From NCBI RefSeq assembly GCF_900007165.1, contig NZ_CYGY02000042.1, forward strand, positions 1 through 64,000: DNA of 64,000 nucleotides. The letters run 5' to 3'. Positions within the stretch are counted from its first letter, which is position 1; each line of letters starts with the position of its first letter. Position numbers and translations under genes: made by a program. The notes under the pieces are model-generated. The model saw only the letters and a list, made by a program, of their open reading frames with translations, made no database searches and had not been told where the DNA came from. The DNA comes from Paraburkholderia piptadeniae. Lineage in GTDB: Bacteria > Pseudomonadota > Gammaproteobacteria > Burkholderiales > Burkholderiaceae. Positions 17,597 through 25,805 of this stretch are shown here, piece after piece.

Positions 17597-18433
17597 ATGA
17601 AAAGGCTCTTGGTCGCGGCGTCGGCTGCCGCAATCGGCGCGCTCGTCACGCAGAGCGCGCACGCGCAAAAGGCCGGCGACAATCTCGTCACGCTCGGCTG
17701 GTTTCACGTGATGCCGCAGGATTCGAGCACGCCGCTCACGACACACGTCGCGCCCGTGCCGATCAACACGCCTTTGCGGCTGCCGAGTTCGTTCACATCG
17801 CCGGGCACCAGCCTGTCGACGACGAATGCCGACACGGCCGGTCTCGTCTTTTCGCACTTCGTCACGGACCATATCGCGGTGACGTCGGTGGCGGGCATTC
17901 CGCCGAAGTTCCAGATATACGGGCACGGCACGATCCAGCCGCCCGGCCCGGCGGGCGCGCTCGGCAAGCAGGACATCGGCGATCCCGCCGTCAATCCGAT
18001 CGTGAAGAGCGTGCGGCAATGGAGCCCGGCGCTGATCTTCCAGTATTACTTCGCGTCGGCGACGGCGAAGTTCCGGCCGTTTCTCGGCATCGGCGTGTCG
18101 TACAACTGGTTCAGCGACATCCAGCTAAACAACAACTTCGTCACGTCGACGCAGGACAACCTCGGCGCGATCCTCGCCGCGGGCGCGGGCAAGCCGGGCA
18201 AGACATCGGTGGAAGCGAAGGCGTCGTCGTCATGGGCACCCGTCTTCAACGCCGGCGCGATGTACAACATCACGGACCATTGGGGCGTGACGGCGTCAGT
18301 CACCTATATCCCGCTGAAGACAACCTCGTCGGTGATCATCAAGGCGGCGGACGGCACGGAACTGGGCGTATCGAAGGCTGAGCTGAAGGCCGATCCGATC
18401 ATCACGTACCTCGCGGTGTCGTACAAATTCTGA
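17597..18433 (+). CDS. OmpW-family outer-membrane beta-barrel protein
   Basis: A 278-residue protein with a clear signal peptide (MKRLLVAASAAAIGALVTQS, cleaved after AHA). OmpW features follow: GDNLVTLGWFHVMPQDSS near the mature N-terminus, TDHIAVTSVAGIPPKFQIYG in the middle, FRPFLGIGVSYNWFSDI, and a final strand ending TYLAVSYKF with the C-terminal Phe needed for barrel assembly. AGGAGG lies 6 bases before ATG 17597. OmpW proteins are 8-stranded barrels thought to pass small hydrophobic molecules. It is the third gene of the DUF2957 cluster and could be the channel partner of those lipoproteins (inference). Confidence 0.88.
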   Translation: MKRLLVAASAAAIGALVTQSAHAQKAGDNLVTLGWFHVMPQDSSTPLTTHVAPVPINTPLRLPSSFTSPGTSLSTTNADTAGLVFSHFVTDHIAVTSVAGIPPKFQIYGHGTIQPPGPAGALGKQDIGDPAVNPIVKSVRQWSPALIFQYYFASATAKFRPFLGIGVSYNWFSDIQLNNNFVTSTQDNLGAILAAGAGKPGKTSVEAKASSSWAPVFNAGAMYNITDHWGVTASVTYIPLKTTSSVIIKAADGTELGVSKAELKADPIITYLAVSYKF

Positions 18434-18506
18434 CGACGCGAGTGCGAGCGCGAGCGGCTTTGATGGCACCGGCCGCGCGCAACAGCAAGGACGTGAAGGA
18501 AACGGG

Positions 18507-18536
18507 CAAAAAAAAGCCCGCCGAAGTTGGCGGGCT
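18507..18536 (-). terminator. leftward Rho-independent terminator of the candidate sRNA
   Basis: Stem AGCCCGCC/GGCGGGCT with a 6-base loop, followed on the minus strand by eight T residues. On the plus strand there is no T run, so it does not serve the OmpW gene. It could also stop read-through from the LysR gene. Confidence 0.8.
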
Positions 18537-18568
18537 GAATCCATATCAGAGGAGACATGGAGGAGACA
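18507..18568 (-). ncRNA. candidate short small RNA with two anti-Shine-Dalgarno motifs
   Basis: On the minus strand a well-spaced promoter (18575-18603) is followed within about 7 bases by TGTCTCCTCC (18568-18559) and a second copy TGTCTCCTC (18557-18549). A spacer of about 12 bases leads into a terminator hairpin (18536-18515) with a T8 tail. The predicted RNA is only about 60 nt, lacks any ORF and starts at the CU-rich motif. CU-rich sRNAs able to pair with ribosome-binding sites are known from Burkholderia, so this one probably represses many mRNAs through their AGGAG sites. Expression and targets are inferred. Confidence 0.55.
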
Positions 18569-18574
18569 AAAACA

Positions 18575-18603
18575 ACTATAGCAAACCCTGTGATGCGACG
18601 CAA
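18575..18603 (-). promoter_or_regulatory. sigma-70-like promoter of the candidate sRNA
   Basis: On the minus strand, TTGCGT (18603-18598), exactly 17 bases, then TATAGT (18580-18575). The -10 differs from consensus at one base, and the spacing is optimal. Confidence 0.55.
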
Positions 18604-18691
18604 CATTTCAATTTAGAGCAACCGCTCTATGCAGCACATGGGCGACATATCGCCGTACCGCACCTTGCGAGGGCGTTCGTTGTGCTCCGCA

Positions 18692-19621
18692 TCATGCCGT
18701 CGAGCCGGCCAACGGCCAGCAGGCGGCATCCTTTTCCAGCTTTTCGATCAGCGCGTCGCGCATCAACGCGATCGGCCGCATCAGGCGCCCAGGCAGCGCC
18801 CCATGCACGAGCCACACGTTCAGGCCGCTGCGAAAATCCGGCACGTCGAGAATCTGCAGCGACTCGCGCTGCGGGCTGCGCGCCAGCACTTCCGGTGCCG
18901 CGAGCCCCACGCCCAGGCCGCGCGCGACGAGCGACAACTGCAATTCCGAGCCGAATGCCTCGACGGCGACATTGAACGGCAACCCCGCAGCCGACATCGC
19001 GCGGCTCAGCGCCGAGCGCATCCCGCAGCCATCCTGATTCAGCACCCACGGATGACACGACAGTTCGGCGAGCGTCGTCGGCTTCCCGGTGAAGCCGAAC
19101 GAGCGCGGCGCGACGACCACGGTCGGCTTGTACGCGAGCAGCGTCGCGGTGAGCGCTTCCGGCAACGGGATGCCCTCGGGCAGCAGCACCACGGCCGCAT
19201 CCGCCGAGGCACGCTCGACGCCCTGCAGCAACCCCGGCGACCAGCCCGCCGTCACGCGCAGCGTGAGCTTCGGAAACGCGCTGCGCAACCGGTCGATGGG
19301 CTGCTCCAGCGCGAGTTCGGACAGAAACGGCGGCACACCGATTTTCAGCTCGCCCGTCGGCTCGCTGTCGGGCGACGCGACGGCCATCAGGTCATCGACG
19401 GCGCGCAGCACCGTACGCGCGAGCCCGTACACCTCGTTGCCCGCCGCCGTCGGCCTGAGCGGCTTGCTCTGCCGGTCGAGCAACTCGATGCCGAGCATCG
19501 TCTCCAGGTTCTGCACGCGGCGCGTGAGTCCCGGCTGCGTGAGAAACAGCTTTTCCGACGCCCGCACCATCGATCCGCTTTCGACAACCGCGACGAACGC
19601 CTGCAAGTCTCGCGTGTTCAA
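18692..19621 (-). CDS. LysR-family transcriptional regulator
   Basis: A 309-residue LTTR with the N-terminal winged helix (residues 1-60; FVAVVESGSMVRASEKLFLT and QPGLTRRVQNLE) and a periplasmic-binding-like effector domain (about 90-300). The start is TTG at 19621 with GAGGAA close upstream; an ATG nearby is out of frame. It is divergent from the MFS gene at 19718, and the 96-base gap holds the dyad ATTATC-GA-GATAAT at 19639-19652. By the usual LTTR pattern it should control that MFS gene and itself. The effector is unknown. Confidence 0.88.
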   Translation of the reverse strand: MNTRDLQAFVAVVESGSMVRASEKLFLTQPGLTRRVQNLETMLGIELLDRQSKPLRPTAAGNEVYGLARTVLRAVDDLMAVASPDSEPTGELKIGVPPFLSELALEQPIDRLRSAFPKLTLRVTAGWSPGLLQGVERASADAAVVLLPEGIPLPEALTATLLAYKPTVVVAPRSFGFTGKPTTLAELSCHPWVLNQDGCGMRSALSRAMSAAGLPFNVAVEAFGSELQLSLVARGLGVGLAAPEVLARSPQRESLQILDVPDFRSGLNVWLVHGALPGRLMRPIALMRDALIEKLEKDAACWPLAGSTA

Positions 19622-19638
19622 AACTTCCTCGCATAAAC

Positions 19639-19652
19639 ATTATCGAGATAAT
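19639..19652. promoter_or_regulatory. candidate LysR operator dyad
   Basis: ATTATC and GATAAT arms flank GA, just upstream of the LysR TTG start in the divergent promoter region; GCATAA recurs on both sides. The position suits autoregulation. Confidence 0.4.
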
Positions 19653-19717
19653 TCAATTGTCGCATAACGTCGGCATCCCTACGATAGGACGGACCAAAAC
19701 CTTTCGGAGCCGAACCG

Positions 19718-21007
19718 ATGAACCGACCCGCCGACACCTGTCCGCGCGCCGTCACCACACCGCCCTCGCCGTCATTGGCGCGATCGCCCGCTACGCGGGG
19801 GACTTTGACCACGCCGTTGACGCTCTTTTTCGCCGCCGCAGTCGGCGTGATCGTCGTGAATCTGTCGGCGGCACAGCCGTTGACGGGGCCTGTCAGCCGC
19901 GCGCTGAACCTGCCGCCGGAACTGGCCGGACTGATCGCGATGCTGCCTCAGCTCGGCTACGCGGCCGGTTTGCTGCTGCTCGTGCCGCTATGCGATCTGC
20001 TCGAAAACCGCCGGCTCATCTTCAGGACGCTCGCGTTCTGTGCTGCGTTCCTCGCGCTATCGGCGCTCGCACGGTCGGGCTGGCTATTTCTGGCGTCGGC
20101 ATTTCTCGCGGGCGCGACGTCGAGCGTGATCCAGATGCTCGTGCCGATGGCGGCGTCGATGGCGCCGGAAAGCCGGCGCGGGCGCGCCGTCGGCAACGTG
20201 ATGAGCGGACTGATGCTCGGCATTCTGCTGTCGCGTCCGCTTGCGAGCGTGATCGCGGGGTCGTTCGGATGGCGCTCGTTCTACGGCATCGAAGCGGCCG
20301 CCGATGCGTTGCTTGCGCTCGTCCTGTACGTTCAGTTGCCGAACCACATGCCACTTGCCCACGCGCGCTACACGGAATTGCTGCGCTCACTGTGGACGCT
20401 GTTGCGCACCGAGCCCGTGCTGCAACGGCGCGCGACGCTGGCCGCGCTCGCCCTCGGCGCGTTCAGCGCCTTCTGGACGGCCATCGCATTGCGGCTCGCG
20501 CAGCCACCGTTTTCGCTCGGCATGCAAGGCATCGCGGCATTCGCGCTGGCGGGCGCCACGGGCGCGATCGTCACGCCGCTCGCCGGCTATCTCGGTGATC
20601 GCGGCGCGGAGCGCTCGACGCAGATCGCCTCGCATCTGGTGATGATCGGCGCCGTTCTCGTGCTGGGTATCGCGGGCGCGGGCTGGGGCGGCTTCTCGCC
20701 GGCTGCGCATCCCGTTGCGGCGCTCGCGCTGCTGGTCGCCGGCGCCGCAGCGCTCGATGCGGGCGTCATCACCGATCAGACGCTCGGACGACGCGCGATC
20801 AATCTCATCAACCCGACCGCGCGCGGTCGGTTGAATGCGCTCTTCGTGGGAATTTTCTTTATCGGCGGAGCGATTGGCGCCGTACTGGCGGGCGCGGCGT
20901 GGGCGTGGGCCGGATGGAGCGGCGTGTGCGCGATAGCCTTGGGGTTCACAATCGCCGTGCTGCTGTTCGGATTCGTCGACCGCGCCGCTCGGCGGACCCC
21001 GCATTGA
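19718..21007 (+). CDS. MFS transporter
   Basis: A 429-residue inner-membrane protein with about 12 hydrophobic helices after a 30-residue Pro/Thr/Arg-rich cytoplasmic start. The fold is MFS, with GYAAGLLLLVPLCDLLENRR in place of the usual loop 2-3 motif and SRRGRAVGNVMSGLMLGILLSRP in the middle of the first half. These blocks recall drug- or arabinose-type exporters. CGGAG lies about 7 bases before ATG 19718. Divergent partner of a LysR regulator, so probably induced by its substrate, which is unknown. Confidence 0.83.
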   Translation: MNRPADTCPRAVTTPPSPSLARSPATRGTLTTPLTLFFAAAVGVIVVNLSAAQPLTGPVSRALNLPPELAGLIAMLPQLGYAAGLLLLVPLCDLLENRRLIFRTLAFCAAFLALSALARSGWLFLASAFLAGATSSVIQMLVPMAASMAPESRRGRAVGNVMSGLMLGILLSRPLASVIAGSFGWRSFYGIEAAADALLALVLYVQLPNHMPLAHARYTELLRSLWTLLRTEPVLQRRATLAALALGAFSAFWTAIALRLAQPPFSLGMQGIAAFALAGATGAIVTPLAGYLGDRGAERSTQIASHLVMIGAVLVLGIAGAGWGGFSPAAHPVAALALLVAGAAALDAGVITDQTLGRRAINLINPTARGRLNALFVGIFFIGGAIGAVLAGAAWAWAGWSGVCAIALGFTIAVLLFGFVDRAARRTPH

Positions 21008-21095
21008 GCGTGGTTGCTCGCAGCAAGACCGGGCGAGCAAGCCGAACAATCGAGGGCCCGCTCGCCGCGCTGAACCGCGTGGCGAGCGTGAAGCG

Positions 21096-21743
21096 TCAGT
21101 GCCGCACCAGCGCCATCATCGCGCCGAAGCCGACGAACACGCCGCCCGTCAGCCGGTTGAACGCCTTCGCGACGCTGCTGCTTTTAAGCTTCGCGCCGAT
21201 CTGCGTGCCGCAGCCCGCGTACACAATGTACCAGCTGACTTCGAGCACGGCCGTCGTCGCGACGAGAACCGCGAACTGAGGCAGCGTCGGGCGCGACGCG
21301 TCGATGAATTGCGGCAGCAGCGCAGCCGAAAACAGAATCGCCTTCGGATTGCTGCTGCCGACGAGAAAGCCGTTGCGAAACAGCGAGCCGCGCGAACGGG
21401 TGAGCTTGCTGCCCGTATCGTCGGGCGAAGCCTCGATTTTCGCCGCCGCGATTTCGCTCGCGGGCGCACGCCATGCCTTCACGCCGAGATAGATCAGATA
21501 CGCCGCGCCGAGCAGGCGCAATGCATTGAACATCGTCGGCCAGGCTTTCAGGAACACACCAAGCCCGGCGACAGACACGGCCAGCATCAGCATCAGCGAC
21601 ATCAGACAGCCGGCCATCGTGGCCGTCGTTTGTCGCATGCCGTAGCGTGCGCCGTGCGTCATCATCAACAGCATGTTCGGACCGGGGATCGCGCAGACGA
21701 CAAAAACCGTGGCCACGTAGAGCCACCAGGTATGCAGACTCAT
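21096..21743 (-). CDS. LysE/RhtB-family amino-acid exporter
   Basis: A 215-residue protein with about six membrane helices. The family signature VCAIPGPNMLLMMTHGARYGMRQ sits at the end of helix 1, and the NGFLVGSSNPKAILFSAALLPQFID block lies mid-protein. The family exports amino acids or homoserine lactones; substrate not predictable. Start at ATG 21743 matches the family length, though its RBS is weak; the frame is open to 21857 without a better start. Confidence 0.87.
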   Translation of the reverse strand: MSLHTWWLYVATVFVVCAIPGPNMLLMMTHGARYGMRQTTATMAGCLMSLMLMLAVSVAGLGVFLKAWPTMFNALRLLGAAYLIYLGVKAWRAPASEIAAAKIEASPDDTGSKLTRSRGSLFRNGFLVGSSNPKAILFSAALLPQFIDASRPTLPQFAVLVATTAVLEVSWYIVYAGCGTQIGAKLKSSSVAKAFNRLTGGVFVGFGAMMALVRH

Positions 21744-21765
21744 GATGCTTCGTGCTCGATGAAAT

Positions 21766-21806
21766 GGAAAACGGGCGGGACGAACATTATGCCCGCCCCG
21801 CCCGTT
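21766..21806 (-). terminator. leftward terminator after the beta-hydroxyacid dehydrogenase gene
   Basis: A perfect 10-bp stem (21770-21779 with 21797-21806) is followed on the minus strand by TTTTCC. It lies about 100 bases after the stop of the dehydrogenase gene and before the LysE gene. Confidence 0.55.
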
Positions 21807-21908
21807 GCGCGCCGAAGCCCGCCGCCTGCCGCCGCGAATGACAGCAAGGATCGACAAGCGACGGCGCGGTTCAAGCCGGAATCAAAGATCAGCTGCCGCT
21901 ACAAAGCG

Positions 21909-22778
21909 TCAGCGGCCCGCTCGCCGCGAGGCGACTTGCCCAAGCACGGCGAAATCCTTCTCTCCATCACCATGCGCGACTGCTTCGATCAGGCTGTCGC
22001 GCACGACGCTCGCCACCGGCAGCGGCGTCGAGACGGAGTCGGCTGCCGCCAGCGCGAGCCGCACGTCCTTCAGGCCAAGCCGCGCCTTGAAAAGCGCGGG
22101 CTCGTAGCGCCGTTCCGCGATCATCTTGCCGTAGCCCTGATACACCGGCCCGGGGAACACGCTATTCGTGATGACGTCGAGAAAATCCTGCATCGCGACG
22201 CCATGACCGCCCAGCAGCGCCGATGCTTCGCCGAGCGTCTCCACAGCGGACGCCAGCATGAAGTTCGCCGCGAGCTTCACGACGTTCGCCTGCTGCGGCA
22301 GCGAGCCGATGCGCCACGTCTTCTGGCCGATCGAATCGAACACCGGCTGAACGCGGTCGATCGCCTCGGCGGGCCCGGCAGCGACGATCGTCAGCTTCGC
22401 GGCGGCCGCCACGTCCGGCCGGCCCATCACGGGCGCCGCCACGTAGTGCACGCCACGGCTCGCGTGCGCAGTCGCGAGCTCTTCGGCGAGCGAGACGGAA
22501 ATCGTCGCCATGTTCACGTGGATCAACCCGCGCGGCGCATGCTCGAGCAACGACGCGCTGACGACATCGCGCATCGCGGCATCGTCGGCGAGCATCGAGA
22601 AGACGGCGTCCCCGGCGAAAGCCTCGGCGGGCGAACCGACCACCTGCGCGCCCAGTTCGGCTAGCGCCTGCGCCTTGTCCGGCGAGCGGTTCCACACGCG
22701 CACGCTGTGCCCGGCTTTCAAGATGTTTGCGACCATCGCGCCGCCCATCTCACCGAGACCGATAAAACCGATGTCCAT
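21909..22778 (-). CDS. NAD(P)-dependent beta-hydroxyacid dehydrogenase (3-hydroxyisobutyrate dehydrogenase family)
   Basis: A 289-residue cytosolic oxidoreductase. It begins with the Rossmann motif IGFIGLGEMGGAMVANILKA and continues with VWNRSPDKAQAL. The family catalytic-lysine region appears as LPQQANVVKLAANFMLA, followed by an all-helical C-domain. AGGAG lies 8 bases before ATG 22778. The family covers 3-hydroxyisobutyrate, tartronate semialdehyde and succinic-semialdehyde-type substrates; which one applies cannot be told. It appears monocistronic. Confidence 0.87.
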   Translation of the reverse strand: MDIGFIGLGEMGGAMVANILKAGHSVRVWNRSPDKAQALAELGAQVVGSPAEAFAGDAVFSMLADDAAMRDVVSASLLEHAPRGLIHVNMATISVSLAEELATAHASRGVHYVAAPVMGRPDVAAAAKLTIVAAGPAEAIDRVQPVFDSIGQKTWRIGSLPQQANVVKLAANFMLASAVETLGEASALLGGHGVAMQDFLDVITNSVFPGPVYQGYGKMIAERRYEPALFKARLGLKDVRLALAAADSVSTPLPVASVVRDSLIEAVAHGDGEKDFAVLGQVASRRAGR

Positions 22779-22881
22779 CAATAGCTCCTGTTCAACAGAA
22801 TCCGCAGTAGAGCATAGTCGCGCGAGCCGTGCTCGTAATTGCCCATCGGCACTGCGCCGGACGCAGTGCCATACTCGCACC

Positions 22882-23637
22882 ATGGTCACCGCGACTTTCC
22901 GCTTCTACGAAGAATTGAACGACTTCCTGGCGCGGCCGCTGCGTCGGCAGTCATTCAGTTGCGAGTGCGCGCGCGCCGCCACGGCCAAGCACATGATCGA
23001 AGCGCTCGGCGTGCCGCATACGGAAGTCGAGCTGATCGTCGTGAACGGCGAATCGGTCGGCTTCGAGCATCAGTTGCAGGAAGGCGATCGCGTTGCCGTC
23101 TATCCGAAGTTCGAGGCGCTCGACATCCAGCCGCTGCTGCGCGTACGCGAGCGCCCATTACGCGTGGTGCGCTTCGTCGCCGACGCGCATCTAGGCGGGC
23201 TCGCGCAATTGCTGCGCCTGGCCGGCTTCGACACACTCTACGACAACCATTACGCCGATTCGCACATCGAGTCGATCGCCTCCGACGAAGACCGCATTGT
23301 CCTCACGCGCGACCGAGAACTGCTCAAGCGCCGCACGATCACGCATGGCTGCTATGTACGCGCGTTGAAGCCCGAAGCACAGTTGCGCGAGATTTTCAGC
23401 CGGCTCGATCTGGCGGGCACTGCGCGGCCGTTTCGCCTGTGCCTGACGTGCAACGCGCCGCTGCGGCGCATTCCAAAGGACGAAGCAATCGGACGCGCGC
23501 CCGCCGGGGTGCTCGAGCGGCATTCGCAGTTCGTGACTTGCGACATCTGCCGGCGCGTCTTCTGGGAAGGTTCCCATTGGCGGCGGATGCGCGCGTTGAT
23601 GGATAGCGTGACGGGCGCGCAGACTGCCGCGCAATGA
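22882..23637 (+). CDS. Mut7-C RNase-domain protein with N-terminal ubiquitin-like domain
   Basis: A 251-residue two-domain protein. Residues 1-82 form a ThiS/MoaD-like ubiquitin fold (Mut7-C ubiquitin), with VYPKFEALDIQPLL at its end. Residues 95-235 are the Mut7-C PIN-like domain, with acidic residues in FVADAHLGGLAQLLRLAGFD (Asp101) and LTRDRELL (Asp144). A zinc ribbon follows (Cys187, Cys190, Cys220, Cys223) and the closing WEGSHWRRM. The domain is named after C. elegans Mut-7 and is predicted to be an RNase; bacterial function is unproven. Start at ATG 22882 fits the family; the RBS is poor. Confidence 0.85.
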   Translation: MVTATFRFYEELNDFLARPLRRQSFSCECARAATAKHMIEALGVPHTEVELIVVNGESVGFEHQLQEGDRVAVYPKFEALDIQPLLRVRERPLRVVRFVADAHLGGLAQLLRLAGFDTLYDNHYADSHIESIASDEDRIVLTRDRELLKRRTITHGCYVRALKPEAQLREIFSRLDLAGTARPFRLCLTCNAPLRRIPKDEAIGRAPAGVLERHSQFVTCDICRRVFWEGSHWRRMRALMDSVTGAQTAAQ

Positions 23638-23736
23638 CCTGCACCCTGCCGTGCACACACGGCGCTGCTTAACCGGCATTTCAGGCGCGCGCGGTGCGTA
23701 CAATGTCGGATTGCTTATTCGTTAGAGGCCTTCAGC

Positions 23737-24024
23737 ATGGCAATGAAGAAATTCGACCTTGAGAAGAACAAGGCGCTGAAACTGGGCAACCAGATGAAAC
23801 AAACCCTCGCCGCCGACCGTTTCGGCAAGGCGTCGTCGCAACAGCCGCAGCTCGACCGGCGCGAGCAGCGCAAGCTCGATCAGGCAATGGGTCTCGTGCC
23901 GTTCGCGTGCAAGCTGCCGGAAGCGCTCGTCGATCAGTTGAAGGAGCGCGCCGCGACGCATCCGGAAGGCATGAACGCGCTGATCGCCGAATTGCTGGTC
24001 AACGGACTCGCAGCGAGCGCTTGA
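23737..24024 (+). CDS. small conserved-looking cytosolic protein, function unknown
   Basis: A 95-residue soluble, charged protein. The N-terminal half is Lys/Gln-rich (KKFDLEKNKALKLGNQMKQ) and the C-terminal half is predicted helical (EALVDQLKERAATHPEGMNA). The pattern hints at a short helical or RHH-like small protein, but no known motif is clear. AGAGG lies about 9 bases before ATG 23737, a TACAAT hexamer sits 38 bases upstream as a possible -10, and a terminator follows. Good gene signals; no functional assignment. Confidence 0.7.
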   Translation: MAMKKFDLEKNKALKLGNQMKQTLAADRFGKASSQQPQLDRREQRKLDQAMGLVPFACKLPEALVDQLKERAATHPEGMNALIAELLVNGLAASA

Positions 24025-24093
24025 GCGCACGCAAAGCGCGGCGTCGACGTTTTCCGTTCAGGTGCGTGGGCACGACTGCCCGCGCTGAAAATG

Positions 24094-24125
24094 CAAAAGG
24101 CCGAAGCATTCGCTTCGGCCTTTCT
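24094..24125 (+). terminator. Rho-independent terminator
   Basis: Stem AAAGGCCGAAG/CTTCGGCCTTT with a short loop and T-rich tail, following the 95-residue protein gene. Confidence 0.8.
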
Positions 24126-24218
24126 TGTTGCTACGCCAGCAGCGCTGCGAAGGCGCCGGTGCCATCGAAGATGACGCGCCGGGCAAACCGCTCGCAGCTT
24201 GAGTGACGAACGGGCTGC

Positions 24219-24428
24219 TTAGTTCGTCGTGCCCTTGTCGTTCGTACCTGCAGCCGAAGCGGCGCTCGACACGCCTGCACGCTTGCCGTGCGTCTTCAGT
24301 TGCTTGTGGGCGTGCTTCGGCTTGGCGGCGCTAGCGGCTGCCGGTGCTGCGTCGGATGCCTGTGCGAAAGCCTGAACGGACACGAGTGCGAGCGAGGCGG
24401 TGATGAGCGAGGCGATGATCTTCTTCAT
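24219..24428 (-). CDS. small exported Ala/Lys/His-rich protein
   Basis: A 69-residue protein with a textbook signal peptide (MKKIIASLITASLALVSVQA, cleavage after FA). The mature 47 residues are Ala/Ser-rich with a basic centre (KPKHAHKQLKTHGKR). GGGGA lies about 9 bases before ATG 24428. Short basic exported proteins of this kind are common in Burkholderia and lack known function. The 289-base region upstream (24429-24717), shared with the divergent DMT gene, holds no recognisable consensus promoter. Confidence 0.72.
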   Translation of the reverse strand: MKKIIASLITASLALVSVQAFAQASDAAPAAASAAKPKHAHKQLKTHGKRAGVSSAASAAGTNDKGTTN

Positions 24429-24717
24429 GTGTGTTTATCCCCAAAACCTGACGACTTTTTAAGTCAAATGTTGAATTGGACAGCAAGACGGTGAAGCCGG
24501 CCGGGCCACACAGCGCCTCCCGGCTCCCCGCGGGGGAGTATCACGCAGCGTAGGCAGTTTGTCATCCCATAAAGTTGGATTGTATTTTCGGGGACACATT
24601 TAGCTTACTCGATGCTTTCACCCCGTCGACGCTTCGCCGACGGCGTGCCCGGGTATCATGTCGGCTGCCACCAATGCCGTCATGAATCATCGTTTCGTCT
24701 GAAGAGATACGCGCCCT

Positions 24718-25716
24718 ATGCGCCGCGCATCCCACGAAATGAGTTGCCTTGCAGGAAATCTCCGCTTGAAAACCGCCACCCGCCAACACCTGCGCGCGAA
24801 TCTTCTGATGCTCGTCGCCGCAATGATCTGGGGCAGCGCATTCGTCGCGCAGCGTCTGAGCCTCGATGCAATCGGACCGTTTCTCTTTACCGGGCTGCGC
24901 TTTCTGCTGGGCGCGTTCGTCGTGCTGATCGTCTGGTCGATCACGCGACGCCGCAAGCCCGGCATCCCGACGGAAACGACGCCCGCAGTCGCCGTTTCGA
25001 CCGCACGCAAGCTATGGCGCGACGGGGCGCTGCTCGGCCTGCTGGTCGCCGTGTCGATTTCGTGCCAGCAGATTGGCCTCCAGTACACGAAAGTCGCCAA
25101 TGCGGGCTTCATCAGCTCGCTGTATGTCGTCATCGTGCCGTTGATGGGCGTCGTGCTGCGCCATCAGACGGGCCTCGGCGTGTGGCTCGGCGCAACGCTG
25201 GCCGCGCTCGGCATGTACTTCCTGAGCGTCGACGAGCATTTTTCGATTCTGTACGGCGACTGGCTCCAACTGGCGGGCGCCATCGTGATTTCCGCCCAGG
25301 TGGTGCTGGTCAGCCGTTTTGCGCGCCGTCACGATCCCCTTGCGCTCGCGCTGGTGCAGTTCGTCGTGTGCGGCGTCGTGAGCCTCGCGATCGGACTCGC
25401 CGTCGATCCGCTGCGCCTGAGCGACATCGTCCGCGCCGCGCCGACGATTCTCTACGGCGGCGCACTGTCGGTGGGCGTCGCGTACACGATTCAGGTGGTC
25501 GCGCAAAAAGATGCCGCGCCCGCGCACGCCGCCGTGATCTTCAGCATGGAAGGCGTGTTCGCGGCGCTGGCCGGCTGGCTCGTGCTCGGAGAAACGCTCG
25601 CGGCGCGGGCAATGCTTGGCTGCGCGCTGATGCTCGCGGGCCTGATCGTCTGCCAGGTGATGCCGATGTGGAGCGGCCGGCGCCAGGTATCGTCCGATTC
25701 AGCGGAACCGGCCTGA
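24718..25716 (+). CDS. EamA/DMT-family transporter
   Basis: A 332-residue inner-membrane protein with ten hydrophobic helices in two EamA repeats. The first opens with LLMLVAAMIWGSAFVAQRLS; the second includes the AAVIFSMEGVFAALAGWLVLGE block, typical of drug/metabolite exporters. The start is uncertain: ATG 24718 has only GAAGAG about 9 bases upstream, and an in-frame TTG (24768) follows GGAAATC more closely. Substrate unknown. No co-transcribed partner is obvious. Confidence 0.84.
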   Translation: MRRASHEMSCLAGNLRLKTATRQHLRANLLMLVAAMIWGSAFVAQRLSLDAIGPFLFTGLRFLLGAFVVLIVWSITRRRKPGIPTETTPAVAVSTARKLWRDGALLGLLVAVSISCQQIGLQYTKVANAGFISSLYVVIVPLMGVVLRHQTGLGVWLGATLAALGMYFLSVDEHFSILYGDWLQLAGAIVISAQVVLVSRFARRHDPLALALVQFVVCGVVSLAIGLAVDPLRLSDIVRAAPTILYGGALSVGVAYTIQVVAQKDAAPAHAAVIFSMEGVFAALAGWLVLGETLAARAMLGCALMLAGLIVCQVMPMWSGRRQVSSDSAEPA

Positions 25717-25745
25717 CGCGCGGCCCGCTGGAATTACGCCGCGCG

Positions 25746-25805
25746 AGCGGTCACAGGCGACCACAAGCGGCGACGAGCGATTACAAGCGGTCACAAGCCG
25801 CTTCA
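25746..25805. repeat. three imperfect 20-bp tandem repeats
   Basis: Three consecutive units of 20 bases, each opening with AGCGG and closing with (T/C)(A/T/C)CA, run from 25746 to 25805. They lie between two converging genes, just touching the stop codon of the 90-residue protein gene. Confidence 0.5.
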
